Assembly (NCBI RefSeq): GCF_018614575.1
Contig: NZ_JAGGOJ010000011.1
Location: forward strand, 727,919 to 791,918
Length of the DNA stretch: 64,000 bases
Reading direction: 5' to 3'
Source: Streptomyces sp. ISL-10
Lineage (GTDB): Bacteria; Actinomycetota; Actinomycetes; Streptomycetales; Streptomycetaceae
This document shows positions 42,053 through 50,931 of the stretch, piece after piece (the stretch's first letter is position 1; each line of letters begins with the position of its first letter). The notes under the pieces were generated by a model that was not told where the DNA came from, ran no database searches, and was given only the letters and a program-made list of their open reading frames with translations. Made by a program: the position numbers and the translations under genes.

Positions 42053-42820
42053 ATGAGTGGAATCCTCGCCGGCAAGCGCATCCTGATCACCGGTGTGCTG
42101 ATGGAGTCCTCCATCGCCTTCCACGCCGCAAAGCTCGCGCAGGAGCAGGGCGCCGAGGTCATCCTCACCGCGTTCCCCCGCCCCACGCTGACCGAGCGCA
42201 TCGCCCGCAAGCTCCCCAAGCCCGCCAAGGTCATCGAGCTCGACGTCACCAACGAGGAGCACCTGAACCGGCTGGCGGACCTCGTCCGCGACGAGCTCGG
42301 CAGCCTCGACGGCGTCGTCCACTCCATCGGCTTCGCGCCGCAGGACGCGCTGGGCGGCAACTTCCTCAACACTCCCTTCGAGTCCGTCGCGACGGCCGTG
42401 CATGTCTCGGCGTTCTCGCTGAAGTCGCTGACGATGGCCTGCCTGCCGCTGATGCAGGAGGGCGGCTCGGTCGTCGGCCTCACCTTCGACGCGCAGTTCG
42501 CCTGGCCGCAGTACGACTGGATGGGCCCGGCCAAGGCGGCACTGGAGGCCACCAGCCGCTACATCGCGCGTGACCTCGGCAAGCAGAACGTGCGCTGCAA
42601 CCTGATCTCGGCGGGCCCCCTCGCCTCGATGGCCGCCAAGTCCATCCCGGGCTTCTCCGAGCTCGCGGACGTGTGGAACCACCGCTCCCCGCTGGAGTGG
42701 GACATGTCCGACCCCGAGCCGACCGGACGCGGTGTCGTCGCACTGCTGTCCGACTGGTTCCCGAAGACCACGGGCGAGATCATCCACGTCGATGGCGGCG
42801 TGCACATGATGGGTGCCTGA
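42053..42820 (+). CDS. fabI: Enoyl-ACP reductase FabI (InhA type)
   Basis: A 255-residue NADH-dependent enoyl-ACP reductase. InhA/FabI features are LITGVLMESSIAFHAAKLAQ, HSIGFAPQDALGG, the catalytic Tyr/Lys pair in YDWMGPAKAALEATSRYIAR and HVDGGVHMMGA at the end. It reduces trans-2-enoyl-ACP, the last step of elongation. In mycobacteria the orthologue is the isoniazid target. Operon with fabG. Confidence 0.96.
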   Translation: MSGILAGKRILITGVLMESSIAFHAAKLAQEQGAEVILTAFPRPTLTERIARKLPKPAKVIELDVTNEEHLNRLADLVRDELGSLDGVVHSIGFAPQDALGGNFLNTPFESVATAVHVSAFSLKSLTMACLPLMQEGGSVVGLTFDAQFAWPQYDWMGPAKAALEATSRYIARDLGKQNVRCNLISAGPLASMAAKSIPGFSELADVWNHRSPLEWDMSDPEPTGRGVVALLSDWFPKTTGEIIHVDGGVHMMGA

Positions 42821-42839
42821 CCAGGCAGAACGTAGAAGA

Positions 42840-42882
42840 GCGACGCCCCGTTCCCCGCTGCGCGCGGGGGGCGGGGCGTCGC
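42840..42882 (+). terminator. Terminator of the fabG-fabI operon
   Basis: GCGACGCCCCG (42840-42850) pairs with CGGGGCGTCGC (42872-42882); the inner part TCCCCGC/GCGGGG can extend the stem. It begins 20 bp after the fabI stop. Confidence 0.75.
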
Positions 42883-43000
42883 CCGTTCGGCCCTGTGGGT
42901 GAGCGGCCCGAACGGGGGGCGGTGATGCTGGAGGGGCAACTCTTCCTTGTGGTGCTTTTGCGGCGCCCGGCGCCGCAGTTCGGCCGAGGGGGTCCTGCTT

Positions 43001-43381
43001 GTGTGTACGAAATGGCGTCATGCCTGCGTACTCGCCACAGTGACGGTCCTGCTGTGGGCGACACCGACGGCGTCCCGGACCGGCAGTCGTCAGGAGCAGC
43101 AGAGCCCCCGGCAGCACACGCGGGAGCAGCCCCCCGACTACCGCGCCGACTGCGGAACGGTGATCGACGGCTCCAAGGCCACCGCCTACTGCCACAATCC
43201 CTATCCCGCCACCGACCGCATACGGCTGCACGTCGAGTGCGCCCGCTGGTGGGACGTCGACGCCGACTCGGCGCCGGTCGAGCTGCACCCCGCGGGATAC
43301 GCGGAGCTCACCCAGCGCTGCTGGAAGGAGATCCGGGCCGTGTGGATCAGCCACCAGCCGCAGCGGGCCGCAGGCACATGA
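43001..43381 (+). CDS. Small secreted protein with four cysteines
   Basis: A 126-residue protein from GTG 43001 (MCTKWRHACVLATVTVLLWA) with a signal peptide cut near TASRT. The mature part is Gln/Arg-rich at first, then YRADCGTVIDGSKATAYCHN and HVECARWWDV to QRCWKEIRAVWIS: four Cys, probably two disulfides. No family recognised. A longer frame from 42947 would place residues before the signal peptide. Its 3' end overlaps the converging GntR gene by 35 bp. Confidence 0.7.
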   Translation: MCTKWRHACVLATVTVLLWATPTASRTGSRQEQQSPRQHTREQPPDYRADCGTVIDGSKATAYCHNPYPATDRIRLHVECARWWDVDADSAPVELHPAGYAELTQRCWKEIRAVWISHQPQRAAGT

Positions 43382-44030
43382 ACGGATAGCCCGCCGCCTC
43401 CGCGGCAGCGGCCTCGCCGTCCCCGGCGCGGATCGCCTCCACCATGCGCCCGTGGTCCATGTGGTGCTCCGGCCGCAGCTCCGTGCCGATGTCGTCGCGC
43501 AGCCAGTCGCGCAGCAGGTCCGCCAGGTCCGCGTACAGCTCGGTCATGACCTCGTTGTGCGAGGCCGCCACCACGGCCAGGTGGAACGTCGCGTCGGCTG
43601 CCACGAACCGCTCGGCGTCGCCGGAGGCCCACGCCTCCTCACGGCGGGCCAGCAGCGTGTCCAGCTGCTTGAGGTCCTTGGCGGTGCGCCGCTCGGCGGC
43701 GAGCCGGGCCGCCGAGGACTCCAGCGTGGAGCGCAGCTCGGCGACATGGCGGGGGTCGGCGTCGGCGAACCGGCGGTGCATCACGCCGGCCAGCTCACTG
43801 GTGGCGACCACATACGTCCCCGAGCCCTGCCGGATGTCCAGGAGACCGTTGTGGGCTAGCGCGCGTACCGCCTCACGGACGGTGTTGCGGGCGACGCCCA
43901 GTTGCTCGACCAGTTCCGGTTCGGTCGGGATCCGCGAGCCGACCGGCCACTCGCCCGAGGTGATCTGGTTCCGCAGCGCGGCGATCACCTGGTCCGAGAG
44001 CGCGGAACGCCGGGGAGAGGACAGCGCCAT
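43347..44030 (-). CDS. GntR-family regulator with FCD domain (FadR type)
   Basis: A 227-residue repressor. The N-terminal winged helix is LSDQVIAALRNQITSGEWPV with GSRIPTEPELVEQLGVARNT and VREAVRALAHNGLLDIRQGS; the C-terminal FCD domain has metal-site residues in DATFHLAVVAASHN and the late His in EHHMDHGRMVEAI. Ligand unknown, typically an organic acid. ATG 44030 has AAGGAG 5 nt upstream. It is divergent from the MFS gene, and a palindrome lies in the shared spacer. Confidence 0.92.
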   Translation of the reverse strand: MALSSPRRSALSDQVIAALRNQITSGEWPVGSRIPTEPELVEQLGVARNTVREAVRALAHNGLLDIRQGSGTYVVATSELAGVMHRRFADADPRHVAELRSTLESSAARLAAERRTAKDLKQLDTLLARREEAWASGDAERFVAADATFHLAVVAASHNEVMTELYADLADLLRDWLRDDIGTELRPEHHMDHGRMVEAIRAGDGEAAAAEAAGYPFMCLRPAAAGG

Positions 44031-44105
44031 GGTGCTCCTTGTCGTGGAAGTCGCCCACCCATGTTCGTACGCGGACCCGTCCGGGAGGAAGCGGAGCCTG
44101 TACGG

Positions 44106-44121
44106 GATTGGACAACCAATC
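44106..44121. promoter_or_regulatory. Palindrome in the GntR/MFS divergent promoter, candidate operator
   Basis: GATTGG (44106-44111), ACAA, CCAATC (44116-44121) is a perfect inverted repeat resembling FadR-type sites (TTGGTnnnACCAA class). It lies just upstream of a perfect -10 hexamer, TATGAT (44134-44139), of the MFS gene. Confidence 0.55.
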
Positions 44122-44146
44122 ATCCCATGATTCTATGATGGTCCTC

Positions 44147-45445
44147 ATGCATGACGAGACCCGGACCCTCCGCCCCGCCGCCACGGCGGCCTCCTCCGCC
44201 GCATCCCTGGACTCCGCCACCCCAGGGAGCGCGACGCGGCGCGCGGTGTGGACCACCCGGCTCGTCGTCGTCGGCATCGTCCTCGCGGCCCTCAACCTGC
44301 GGCCCGCGATCACCAGCCTCGGCGCCCTGCTCGAAGAGGCGCGCGTGGGCCTGCACATGAGCGGCAGCGTCGCCGGACTCCTCACCTCACTACCGCCGCT
44401 GTGCTTCGCCGTCTTCGGCATCGCGGCCCCCCGGCTGGCCCGCCGTTTCGGGCCCGGTGCCGTCGTGTGCGCCGGTATGGCGGCCATCGCCGCCGGGCTC
44501 GCGGTCCGCCCCTTCGCGGGCGGCACGGCCGGCTTCCTCGCCGCCAGCGCCCTCGCTCTCATGGGCATCGCCGTCAGCAACGTCCTCATGCCGGTGATCG
44601 TCAAGCGGCACTTCCCCGACCGGGTCGGCTCGATGACCGGTCTCTACTCCATGGCACTGGCCCTCGGCACCTCGCTCGCCGCCGCAGCGACCGTGCCCGT
44701 CACCCAGATGCTGGGCGGCAGCTGGCGCGTCGGGCTCGCGGCCTGGGCATCGATCGCCGCGGTGGCCGTACTGCCCTGGGTCGCCCTCGTGCGCGACCGG
44801 GGCCGCGCCCGTCCCGACACCGCAGGCGCGGCCGCCGCCGGGGAGGTGCCCGCGCCGCGTATCACCCGCAGTCCCACGGCGTGGGCCCTCGGCTGTTTCT
44901 TCGGGCTCCAGGCCACCGGCGCCTACATCACGATGGGCTGGATGCCGCAGATCTTCCGCGATGCGGGCGTCTCCGCGTCCACCGCGGGAGTGCTCCTGGC
45001 CGTCACCATGGTGATGGGCGTGCCGCTCGCCTTCGTCATCCCGCGGCTTGCGAGCCGGATGAAGAACCAGGGCCCCATCGTCGTCGCCCTGGGCGCGTGC
45101 GGACTGACCGGCTACCTCGGCCTGCTCCTGGCGCCGGCGGCGGGCGCATGGGCCTGGGCGCTGCTGCTGGGCGTCTCCAACTGTGCTTTCCCGCTCGCCC
45201 TCACCATGATCGGCATGCGGTCCCGTACGGGCACCGGAGTCGTACGGCTGTCGGCGTTCGCCCAGTCCACCGGCTATCTGATCTCGATCCCCGGCCCGCT
45301 GCTGATCGGCGTGCTCTACCAGCACAGCGGCGGCTGGACGCTGCCGCTGGGGCTGATGGCGGGTCTGCTGGTGCCCCAGATGATCATGGGCGTGATGGCA
45401 GGACGGGACCGGACGATCGAGGACGAGCCGCGGGTGCGAAACTGA
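44147..45445 (+). CDS. MFS exporter of the CynX/NimT family
   Basis: A 432-residue transporter with 12 predicted helices and the family motif LAALNLRPAITSLGALLEEA. CynX is linked with cyanate and NimT with 2-nitroimidazole; the substrate here is unknown. Starts at 44135 and 44138 are in frame, but ATG 44147 is preferred because the perfect -10 TATGAT ends 7 nt before it, which would give a leaderless message. The GntR gene is divergent. A 38-residue membrane protein follows 4 bp after its stop. Confidence 0.88.
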   Translation: MHDETRTLRPAATAASSAASLDSATPGSATRRAVWTTRLVVVGIVLAALNLRPAITSLGALLEEARVGLHMSGSVAGLLTSLPPLCFAVFGIAAPRLARRFGPGAVVCAGMAAIAAGLAVRPFAGGTAGFLAASALALMGIAVSNVLMPVIVKRHFPDRVGSMTGLYSMALALGTSLAAAATVPVTQMLGGSWRVGLAAWASIAAVAVLPWVALVRDRGRARPDTAGAAAAGEVPAPRITRSPTAWALGCFFGLQATGAYITMGWMPQIFRDAGVSASTAGVLLAVTMVMGVPLAFVIPRLASRMKNQGPIVVALGACGLTGYLGLLLAPAAGAWAWALLLGVSNCAFPLALTMIGMRSRTGTGVVRLSAFAQSTGYLISIPGPLLIGVLYQHSGGWTLPLGLMAGLLVPQMIMGVMAGRDRTIEDEPRVRN

Positions 45446-45449
45446 TCCC

Positions 45450-45566
45450 ATGCCTGTGCTCGACCCGAACCCCCAGAACGGCCAGAAGAAGCTCCTCGGA
45501 GTCTTCGGCGCGATGCTTCTCATCGGCGTGGTGATCGCGATCATCGCCACCGTGGCGTCACCGTGA
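45450..45566 (+). CDS. 38-residue transporter-associated membrane protein (SGM_5486-like)
   Basis: ATG 45450 opens MPVLDPNPQNGQKKLLGVFG followed by one membrane helix (AMLLIGVVIAIIATVASP) and a stop at 45564. It starts 4 bp after the MFS stop. The size, sequence type and place match what I recall as the SGM_5486-type transporter-associated peptide of Streptomyces. A small subunit or stabiliser of the exporter is an inference. Confidence 0.75.
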   Translation: MPVLDPNPQNGQKKLLGVFGAMLLIGVVIAIIATVASP

Positions 45567-45787
45567 CGGACGCCGACCCGGCTCGGCACGAGGGCGAGTG
45601 AGCCGAAGGGGCCGCGCGGGTGTCGAAAGGCCCCGTGGGGGTCCCCGGCGAAGCAGAACAGTGGTGCCGGCACCCCCGTCCCCTAGGGGGCCAGGGTCAG
45701 GGTGAAGTGGGTGGGTCACCGGATGGGCCCCGCTCCTCGTGATCCGTACGTTTGAGGCACTCGACCTCAGACCTCACGGAGGCGGCC

Positions 45788-45991
45788 ATGGCGGCCCAGA
45801 CGCACACCCGGACCCAGCCCGCTGCCACCGGTGCCGTCGCGGCCACGCTGCCCTGGTGGGCCCTCGCGCTGCCCGTGCTCGCCTTCGCCGCACTGCTGAT
45901 GCTCATAGCCGCCCCCGGCGAGGCCCAGGCGGCGGGGGACCCGGCGGCCGGTGACACCCTGCGTCAGATCCTGCGGATCCTGGTCCGCTGA
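45788..45991 (+). CDS. Small membrane protein, hypothetical
   Basis: A 67-residue protein from ATG 45788 with GGAGG 6-7 nt upstream. It has one or two hydrophobic segments (LPWWALALPVLAFAALLMLI) and a short Arg-containing tail TLRQILRILVR. It could instead be a small exported protein. No family recognised. Confidence 0.6.
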   Translation: MAAQTHTRTQPAATGAVAATLPWWALALPVLAFAALLMLIAAPGEAQAAGDPAAGDTLRQILRILVR

Positions 45992-46063
45992 CGTGTTCCC
46001 CTTCGGGGGAGAGGCCGTCAACACCCTGCGCCCACTGGCTCATTTCATGCGAAGCTGGGGTGC

Positions 46064-46615
46064 ATGAGCGCCGCTGTGTCTTCCGGGGGGACACCCCCCG
46101 GACCTCCCGAGTCCCGCAGGATCGTCCTCCTTCGGCATGCGAAGGCCGACTGGCCCCAGGTGTCCGACCACGAGCGCCCGCTCGCCGAGCGCGGCCGCAA
46201 GGACGCCCCCGTGGCCGGCCGCCGGCTGGCCGAGACCGGAATCTCCTTCGACCTGGCCCTGTGCTCCACCGCCACCAGAACGCGCGAGACATGGAAGCTC
46301 GCGGTGCACGAGCTGCCGCACCGCCCGAAGACGGTCTACGAGGAGCGGCTGTACGAGGCGTCCCTCGGTGAGCTGATCGCCCTGCTCAACGAGACCCCCG
46401 ACGAGGTGAACGACCTGCTCGTCATCGGCCACAACCCCGGTATGCACGCGCTGGCCGACGCGCTCGCGGGCACCGCGGAGGGCGACGCGCTGGCCCGTAT
46501 GACCCAGGACGGCTTCCCGACCTCGGCATTCGCCGTCCTCTCGTTCGCCGGCTCGTGGAAGTCGCTGGAGCACGGCGTGGGCAAGCTGCTCGACTACTGG
46601 ACCCCGCACGAGTGA
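46064..46615 (+). CDS. SixA-family histidine phosphatase
   Basis: A 183-residue phosphoglycerate-mutase-fold protein. The catalytic motif is LLRHAKADW, with the second His in VIGHNPGMHALADAL and Arg in CSTATRTRETW. SixA dephosphorylates phosphohistidine in signalling proteins. The first 17 residues (SSGGTPPGPPE) are encoded by a G/C palindrome (46083-46101) and are probably an insertion. Ends at a strong terminator. Confidence 0.9.
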   Translation: MSAAVSSGGTPPGPPESRRIVLLRHAKADWPQVSDHERPLAERGRKDAPVAGRRLAETGISFDLALCSTATRTRETWKLAVHELPHRPKTVYEERLYEASLGELIALLNETPDEVNDLLVIGHNPGMHALADALAGTAEGDALARMTQDGFPTSAFAVLSFAGSWKSLEHGVGKLLDYWTPHE

Positions 46616-46669
46616 CCCGCGGTCACCGTCGACCGACCCGCGGCCCGCACCATCGACCCGCGGAACCGG

Positions 46670-46702
46670 AGGCCCCGGCGCACGCACCGTGCGCCGGGGC
46701 CT
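46670..46702. terminator. Terminator between sixA-type gene and serB
   Basis: AGGCCCCGGCGCAC (46670-46683) pairs with GTGCGCCGGGGCCT (46689-46702) over a 5-nt loop, followed by CCGTTTT. It lies between convergent genes. Confidence 0.85.
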
Positions 46703-46736
46703 CCGTTTTCCGTCCGCAGTCACCTCTCGGTGCTGC

Positions 46737-47963
46737 TCAGTGCTCCTCGGTGCCGTCGTCGGCCGCCTCGACCTCTTCGCGGGTGACGCCCAGCAGGTAG
46801 AGCACGGTGTCCAGGAACGGCACATTGACCGCGGTGTGCGCGGCCTGGCGGACCACGGGCTTGGCGTTGAACGCCACTCCCAGCCCCGCCGCATTCAGCA
46901 TGTCCAGGTCATTGGCGCCGTCGCCGATCGCGACCGTCTGCGACAGCGGCACTCCGGCCTCGGCCGCGAAGCTCCGCAGCAGCCGCGCCTTGCCCGCCCG
47001 GTCCACGATGTCGCCGACGACCCGGCCGGTCAGCTTGCCGTCCTTGATCTCCAAGGTGTTAGCCGAGGCGAAGTCGAGGCCGAGACGCTCCTTGAGATCG
47101 TCGGTGACCTGTGTGAAACCGCCCGAGACGACGCCCACTTGGAAGCCCAGTCGCTTCAGCGTGCGGATCAGGGTCCGGGCGCCCGGGGTGAGACGTACCT
47201 CCGCACGCACCTTGTCCACGACCGATGCGTCCAGTCCCTCCAGCAGCGCCACGCGCGCGTGCAGGGACTGCTCGAAGTCCAGTTCGCCCCGCATCGCAGC
47301 CGCCGTCACCGCGGCCACCTGGTCCTCGCAGCCCGCATGGGCCGCGAACAGCTCGATGACCTCGTCCTGGATGAGCGTGGAGTCGACGTCCATCACGACC
47401 AGGCGCTGGGCCCGCCGGTGCAGCCCCGCCGACACGACGGCCACGTCGACGCCGATCTCGTGCGACTCGGTGGCCAGCGCGGTGCGCAGCGGCTCCGTCT
47501 CCACGCCGGACACCGCGAACTCCACCGCCGTCACGGGGTACTTCGCCAGTCGGAAGATACGGTCGATGTTGGCGCCCATATCGCTGATCCGGCCCGCTAT
47601 GGCCGCCGTGGCCTCGGCGGTCAGCGGGTGCCCGAGCACGGTCACATGGGAACGGCCGCTGCCACGCGGCCGGTTGTCGCCCGTACCGGAGATGATCTCG
47701 GCCTGCAGCTTCAGGGACTCGGCCCAGCCGTGCACGGTCGCCCGCAGCTCGCCCTCCGAGGTGCCACCGGCCGTCGGCGCCGTGACGAGGGCGCACAGCA
47801 CGAGGCGGCCTCGCGAGACGACCTGCTCGATGTCGACCACGTCGACCGAGTAGGCGGCGAGGGTGTCGAAGAGGCCGGCGGTGATACCTGGCCGGTCCTT
47901 CCCGAAGATCTTGACGAGAAGGGTCGGGACGTCGGTGCCGAGAGGGGGCTGCGATGCACTCAT
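46737..47963 (-). CDS. serB: Phosphoserine phosphatase SerB with two ACT domains
   Basis: A 408-residue enzyme of serine synthesis. Two N-terminal ACT-type regulatory domains (LLVKIFGKDRPGITAGLFDT and a second from about residue 105) precede the HAD phosphatase domain, with VVMDVDSTLIQDEVIELFA (nucleophile Asp and acid Asp), SGGFTQV, and AIGDGANDLDML. This layout is the mycobacterial/Streptomyces SerB2 type, where serine acts through the ACT domains. Confidence 0.95.
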   Translation of the reverse strand: MSASQPPLGTDVPTLLVKIFGKDRPGITAGLFDTLAAYSVDVVDIEQVVSRGRLVLCALVTAPTAGGTSEGELRATVHGWAESLKLQAEIISGTGDNRPRGSGRSHVTVLGHPLTAEATAAIAGRISDMGANIDRIFRLAKYPVTAVEFAVSGVETEPLRTALATESHEIGVDVAVVSAGLHRRAQRLVVMDVDSTLIQDEVIELFAAHAGCEDQVAAVTAAAMRGELDFEQSLHARVALLEGLDASVVDKVRAEVRLTPGARTLIRTLKRLGFQVGVVSGGFTQVTDDLKERLGLDFASANTLEIKDGKLTGRVVGDIVDRAGKARLLRSFAAEAGVPLSQTVAIGDGANDLDMLNAAGLGVAFNAKPVVRQAAHTAVNVPFLDTVLYLLGVTREEVEAADDGTEEH

Positions 47964-48270
47964 GGTGCTACCACCGTATCGGGCGACCGCCGCGATCCGA
48001 CGTCCTGTCCCGTCTGCCGGACACTCGCGCCCGGAAACTGCTCACGTTCTGGTTCATTGCGGTTGCACACTGTTATCACCATTCATGGGCAGTGGTGGTG
48101 CAGTGCCGTCCCGAGACCCGTCCCGGAGGGGCCACGAACGTCCCAACTCCGTACCGAACAAGGTCTTCACAGGGCCCGGCTTTCGGATACGGGACCCGGC
48201 CTGAAATAGTTCCCCACGATGTTCGCCATCCCTAAGCTCCCGGCAACGGGGGTAGCTCGGGGGACAACTA
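47964..48270. other. Divergent spacer between serB and the FHA-ABC gene
   Basis: A 307-bp promoter region without a recognised gene. A GGGGGA ribosome site lies 7 nt before the FHA-ABC GTG. On the minus strand GATACGGT lies shortly before the serB ATG and may be its -10. Confidence 0.4.
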
Positions 48271-50826
48271 GTGGGGCATGGAGTGCCGGAACACGTACTG
48301 GAATTGAACGGAAGGACCTGGACCCTCGATCCGTCCAGGTCGTACACCCTCGGCCGCGATCCGCAGGGTGATCTGGTGATCGACGACGCCAGGGTCTCGT
48401 GGCGGCACGCCACGATCAGTTGGGGCGGGCGCGGTTGGGTCATCGAGGACCATGGCAGTACCAACGGCACGTACGTGCAGGGCCAGCGGATCCATCAGAT
48501 GGAGATCGGCCCCGGCTCTGCCGTACACCTGGGGAACGCGACCGACGGTCCCCGCGTCAGCCTCACCGCCGCCGCCGGCGCCTACAGCGCCCAGGCCGCC
48601 GCCCCGCAGCAGGCTGCCGCCCAGCAGGCCCCGGCCGCCCAGCAGCAGGGCTGGCCGCAGGCCCAGGCGCCCCAGCAGGCCGCGCCTCAGCAGGGATGGC
48701 AGCAGGCGCACCCACAGCAGCCGCAGGCTCCGCAACCGCACGCACAGCAGCCGCCCCCGATCCCGCACCAGCAGGGCGTGCAGAAGGCACAGGACGTCCC
48801 GCAGGTCTACGGCGACCGCAGTCCCACGACGTTCCACCAGCTGGACCTCGGCCGCGTCATGCGCATCGGTCGTGCCCTGGAGAACGAGCTGGTCGTCTCC
48901 GACCTCCAGGTCTCGCGCCACCACGCCGAATTCGTCGCGACGCCCGACGGTCGCTTCGAGATCCGCGACCTCGGTTCCCACAACGGCACGTACGTCAACG
49001 GTCAGCCGATCGCCAAGTCGTCCTCGGTCCTCATCGGCCCGAACGACATCGTCGGTGTCGGTCACTCCACGTTCCGGCTCGTCGGTGACCGTCTCGAGGA
49101 GTTCGTCGACACCGGTGAGGTCTCCTTCTCCGCCCGTCATCTGACCGTCACGGTCGACGGCGGCAAGCAGATCCTGCGCGACGTCTCCTTCGGTGTCCCC
49201 GAGAAGTCCCTGATCGGCGTCATCGGCCCGTCGGGCTCCGGAAAGTCCACCCTGCTCAAGGCGCTGACCGGTTACCGGCCCGCCAACCAGGGCGACGTCC
49301 TCTATGACAACCGCAGCCTCTACAAGCAGTTCGCCGAGCTGCGCCAGCGCATCGGTCTGGTCCCGCAGGACGACATCCTGCACAAGGAGCTGACCGTCCG
49401 GAAGGCGCTCACTTACGCGGCCAAGCTCCGCTTCCCCGCGGACACCACGCCGGCCGAGCGCGCGGCCCGCATCGACGAGGTGCTGCGCGAGCTCAAGCTC
49501 GACATCCACAAGGACAAGAAGGTCACTTCCCTGTCCGGTGGCCAGCGCAAGCGCGTCTCCGTCGCGCTGGAGCTGCTGACCAAGCCGTCGCTGATCTTCC
49601 TGGACGAGCCGACCTCCGGCCTCGACCCGGGCATGGACCGCGACGTCATGCAGCTGCTGCGCGGCCTCGCCGACGACGGCCGCACCGTCCTCGTGGTCAC
49701 CCACTCCGTGGCGGAGCTCCAGCTGTGCGACAAGCTCCTCGTCATGGCGCCCGGCGGCTCCGTCGCCTACTTCGGCCCGCCGGAGGAGGCGCTCAACTTC
49801 TTCGGCTACAGCACGTGGGCGGACGTGTTCTCCGCGTTCGAGAACTACCGCGACTACGACTGGGCCGGCCGCTGGCGCGGCTCGCAGCACTACCAGATGT
49901 ACGCGGCGGACCTCGACGCCGTCGCCCCCCAGGCGGTCAACATGCCGCCGCCGCAGCAGATCAGGCCGCCCAAGCCGCAGAGCTGGGGATCGCAGCTGTG
50001 GACCCTGATCCGCCGCTACTCCTCGGTGATCGCGTCCGACAAGGGCTTCATGGGCCTGATGGTGATCCTGCCGGCCGTCCTCGGCCTGGTCTCCGTCGTC
50101 ATCCCGGCCGACTTCGGCCTGGCCGCCCCCGACGACGGCAGGTCCCGGTTCAACGGCGACGCGGGCACGATCATGCTGATCCTCGCCGTGGGCATGTGCT
50201 TCTCCGGCGCCGCGAACTCCGTACGAGAGCTGATCAAGGAACGGGTCATCTACGAACGTGAGCGGGCCACCGGCCTGTCCCGCTCGGCGTACCTGATGTC
50301 CAAGGTCATCGTCCTCGGCCTGATCACCGCGCTGCAGGGTGTCATCATCTGCGGCATCGGCTTCGCGACCCGCAAGCTGCCCGAAGAGGGCCTGATCATG
50401 CCGCCGGCCGTCGAGATCTGCCTCGTCGTCATCGCGCTCGGGTTCACCTCGATGATGTTCGGACTGGTCATCTCCTCGCTGGTGAAGACCGCCGAGAAGA
50501 CCATGCCGCTGCTGGTCATGTTCGCCATCGTCCAGGTCGTCTTCACCGGCATCCTCTTCCAGGTCTACGGCTCGCCCGGGCTGGAGCAGTTCGCCTGGCT
50601 GATGCCGTCCCGCTGGGCCATCGCCGGTGCCGGTGCGACGCTCGACCTGGCGCACCTCATGCCGCCGTGGGACCCGAAGAACCCCACCGACCTCGACCCG
50701 CTGTGGGAGCACACGGCCGGCCAGTGGGGCATGAACATGACCGTCCTGCTCGCCATCGGCATCATCTGCGGCTTCGTGGTCCAGCGCCTGCTGCGCCGCC
50801 ACGAGCCCGAGGTCATGCGCAAGTGA
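48271..50826 (+). CDS. FHA-FHA-ABC transporter (Rv1747-like)
   Basis: An 851-residue fusion: FHA domain 1 (residues about 20-85, with RDPQGDLVIDDARVSWRHAT and STNGTYVQG), a Gln/Ala/Pro-rich linker, FHA domain 2 (about 195-255, SDLQVSRHHAEF and SHNGTYVNG), an ABC ATPase with Walker A GPSGSGKST and signature LSGGQRKRVSVAL, and a C-terminal ABC-2 membrane domain with six helices. This is the order in Mycobacterium Rv1747, an exporter controlled by Ser/Thr kinases through its FHA domains. GTG 48271 is supported by GGGGGA; GTG 48283 is possible. Confidence 0.93.
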   Translation: MGHGVPEHVLELNGRTWTLDPSRSYTLGRDPQGDLVIDDARVSWRHATISWGGRGWVIEDHGSTNGTYVQGQRIHQMEIGPGSAVHLGNATDGPRVSLTAAAGAYSAQAAAPQQAAAQQAPAAQQQGWPQAQAPQQAAPQQGWQQAHPQQPQAPQPHAQQPPPIPHQQGVQKAQDVPQVYGDRSPTTFHQLDLGRVMRIGRALENELVVSDLQVSRHHAEFVATPDGRFEIRDLGSHNGTYVNGQPIAKSSSVLIGPNDIVGVGHSTFRLVGDRLEEFVDTGEVSFSARHLTVTVDGGKQILRDVSFGVPEKSLIGVIGPSGSGKSTLLKALTGYRPANQGDVLYDNRSLYKQFAELRQRIGLVPQDDILHKELTVRKALTYAAKLRFPADTTPAERAARIDEVLRELKLDIHKDKKVTSLSGGQRKRVSVALELLTKPSLIFLDEPTSGLDPGMDRDVMQLLRGLADDGRTVLVVTHSVAELQLCDKLLVMAPGGSVAYFGPPEEALNFFGYSTWADVFSAFENYRDYDWAGRWRGSQHYQMYAADLDAVAPQAVNMPPPQQIRPPKPQSWGSQLWTLIRRYSSVIASDKGFMGLMVILPAVLGLVSVVIPADFGLAAPDDGRSRFNGDAGTIMLILAVGMCFSGAANSVRELIKERVIYERERATGLSRSAYLMSKVIVLGLITALQGVIICGIGFATRKLPEEGLIMPPAVEICLVVIALGFTSMMFGLVISSLVKTAEKTMPLLVMFAIVQVVFTGILFQVYGSPGLEQFAWLMPSRWAIAGAGATLDLAHLMPPWDPKNPTDLDPLWEHTAGQWGMNMTVLLAIGIICGFVVQRLLRRHEPEVMRK

Positions 50827-50847
50827 TGGCACACGGCCGCTGACGAC

Positions 50848-50885
50848 GCCGAAGGGCGCACCCCGCGCGGGGTGCGCCCTTCGGC
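50848..50885. terminator. Bidirectional terminator after the FHA-ABC gene
   Basis: A perfect 17-bp stem (50848-50864 against 50869-50885) with a GCGC loop, between convergent genes. Confidence 0.85.
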
Positions 50886-50931
50886 GTATGTCCTGCCACC
50901 GCTTCGTCGCGGGGCGGTTCGTGCCAGAGCC

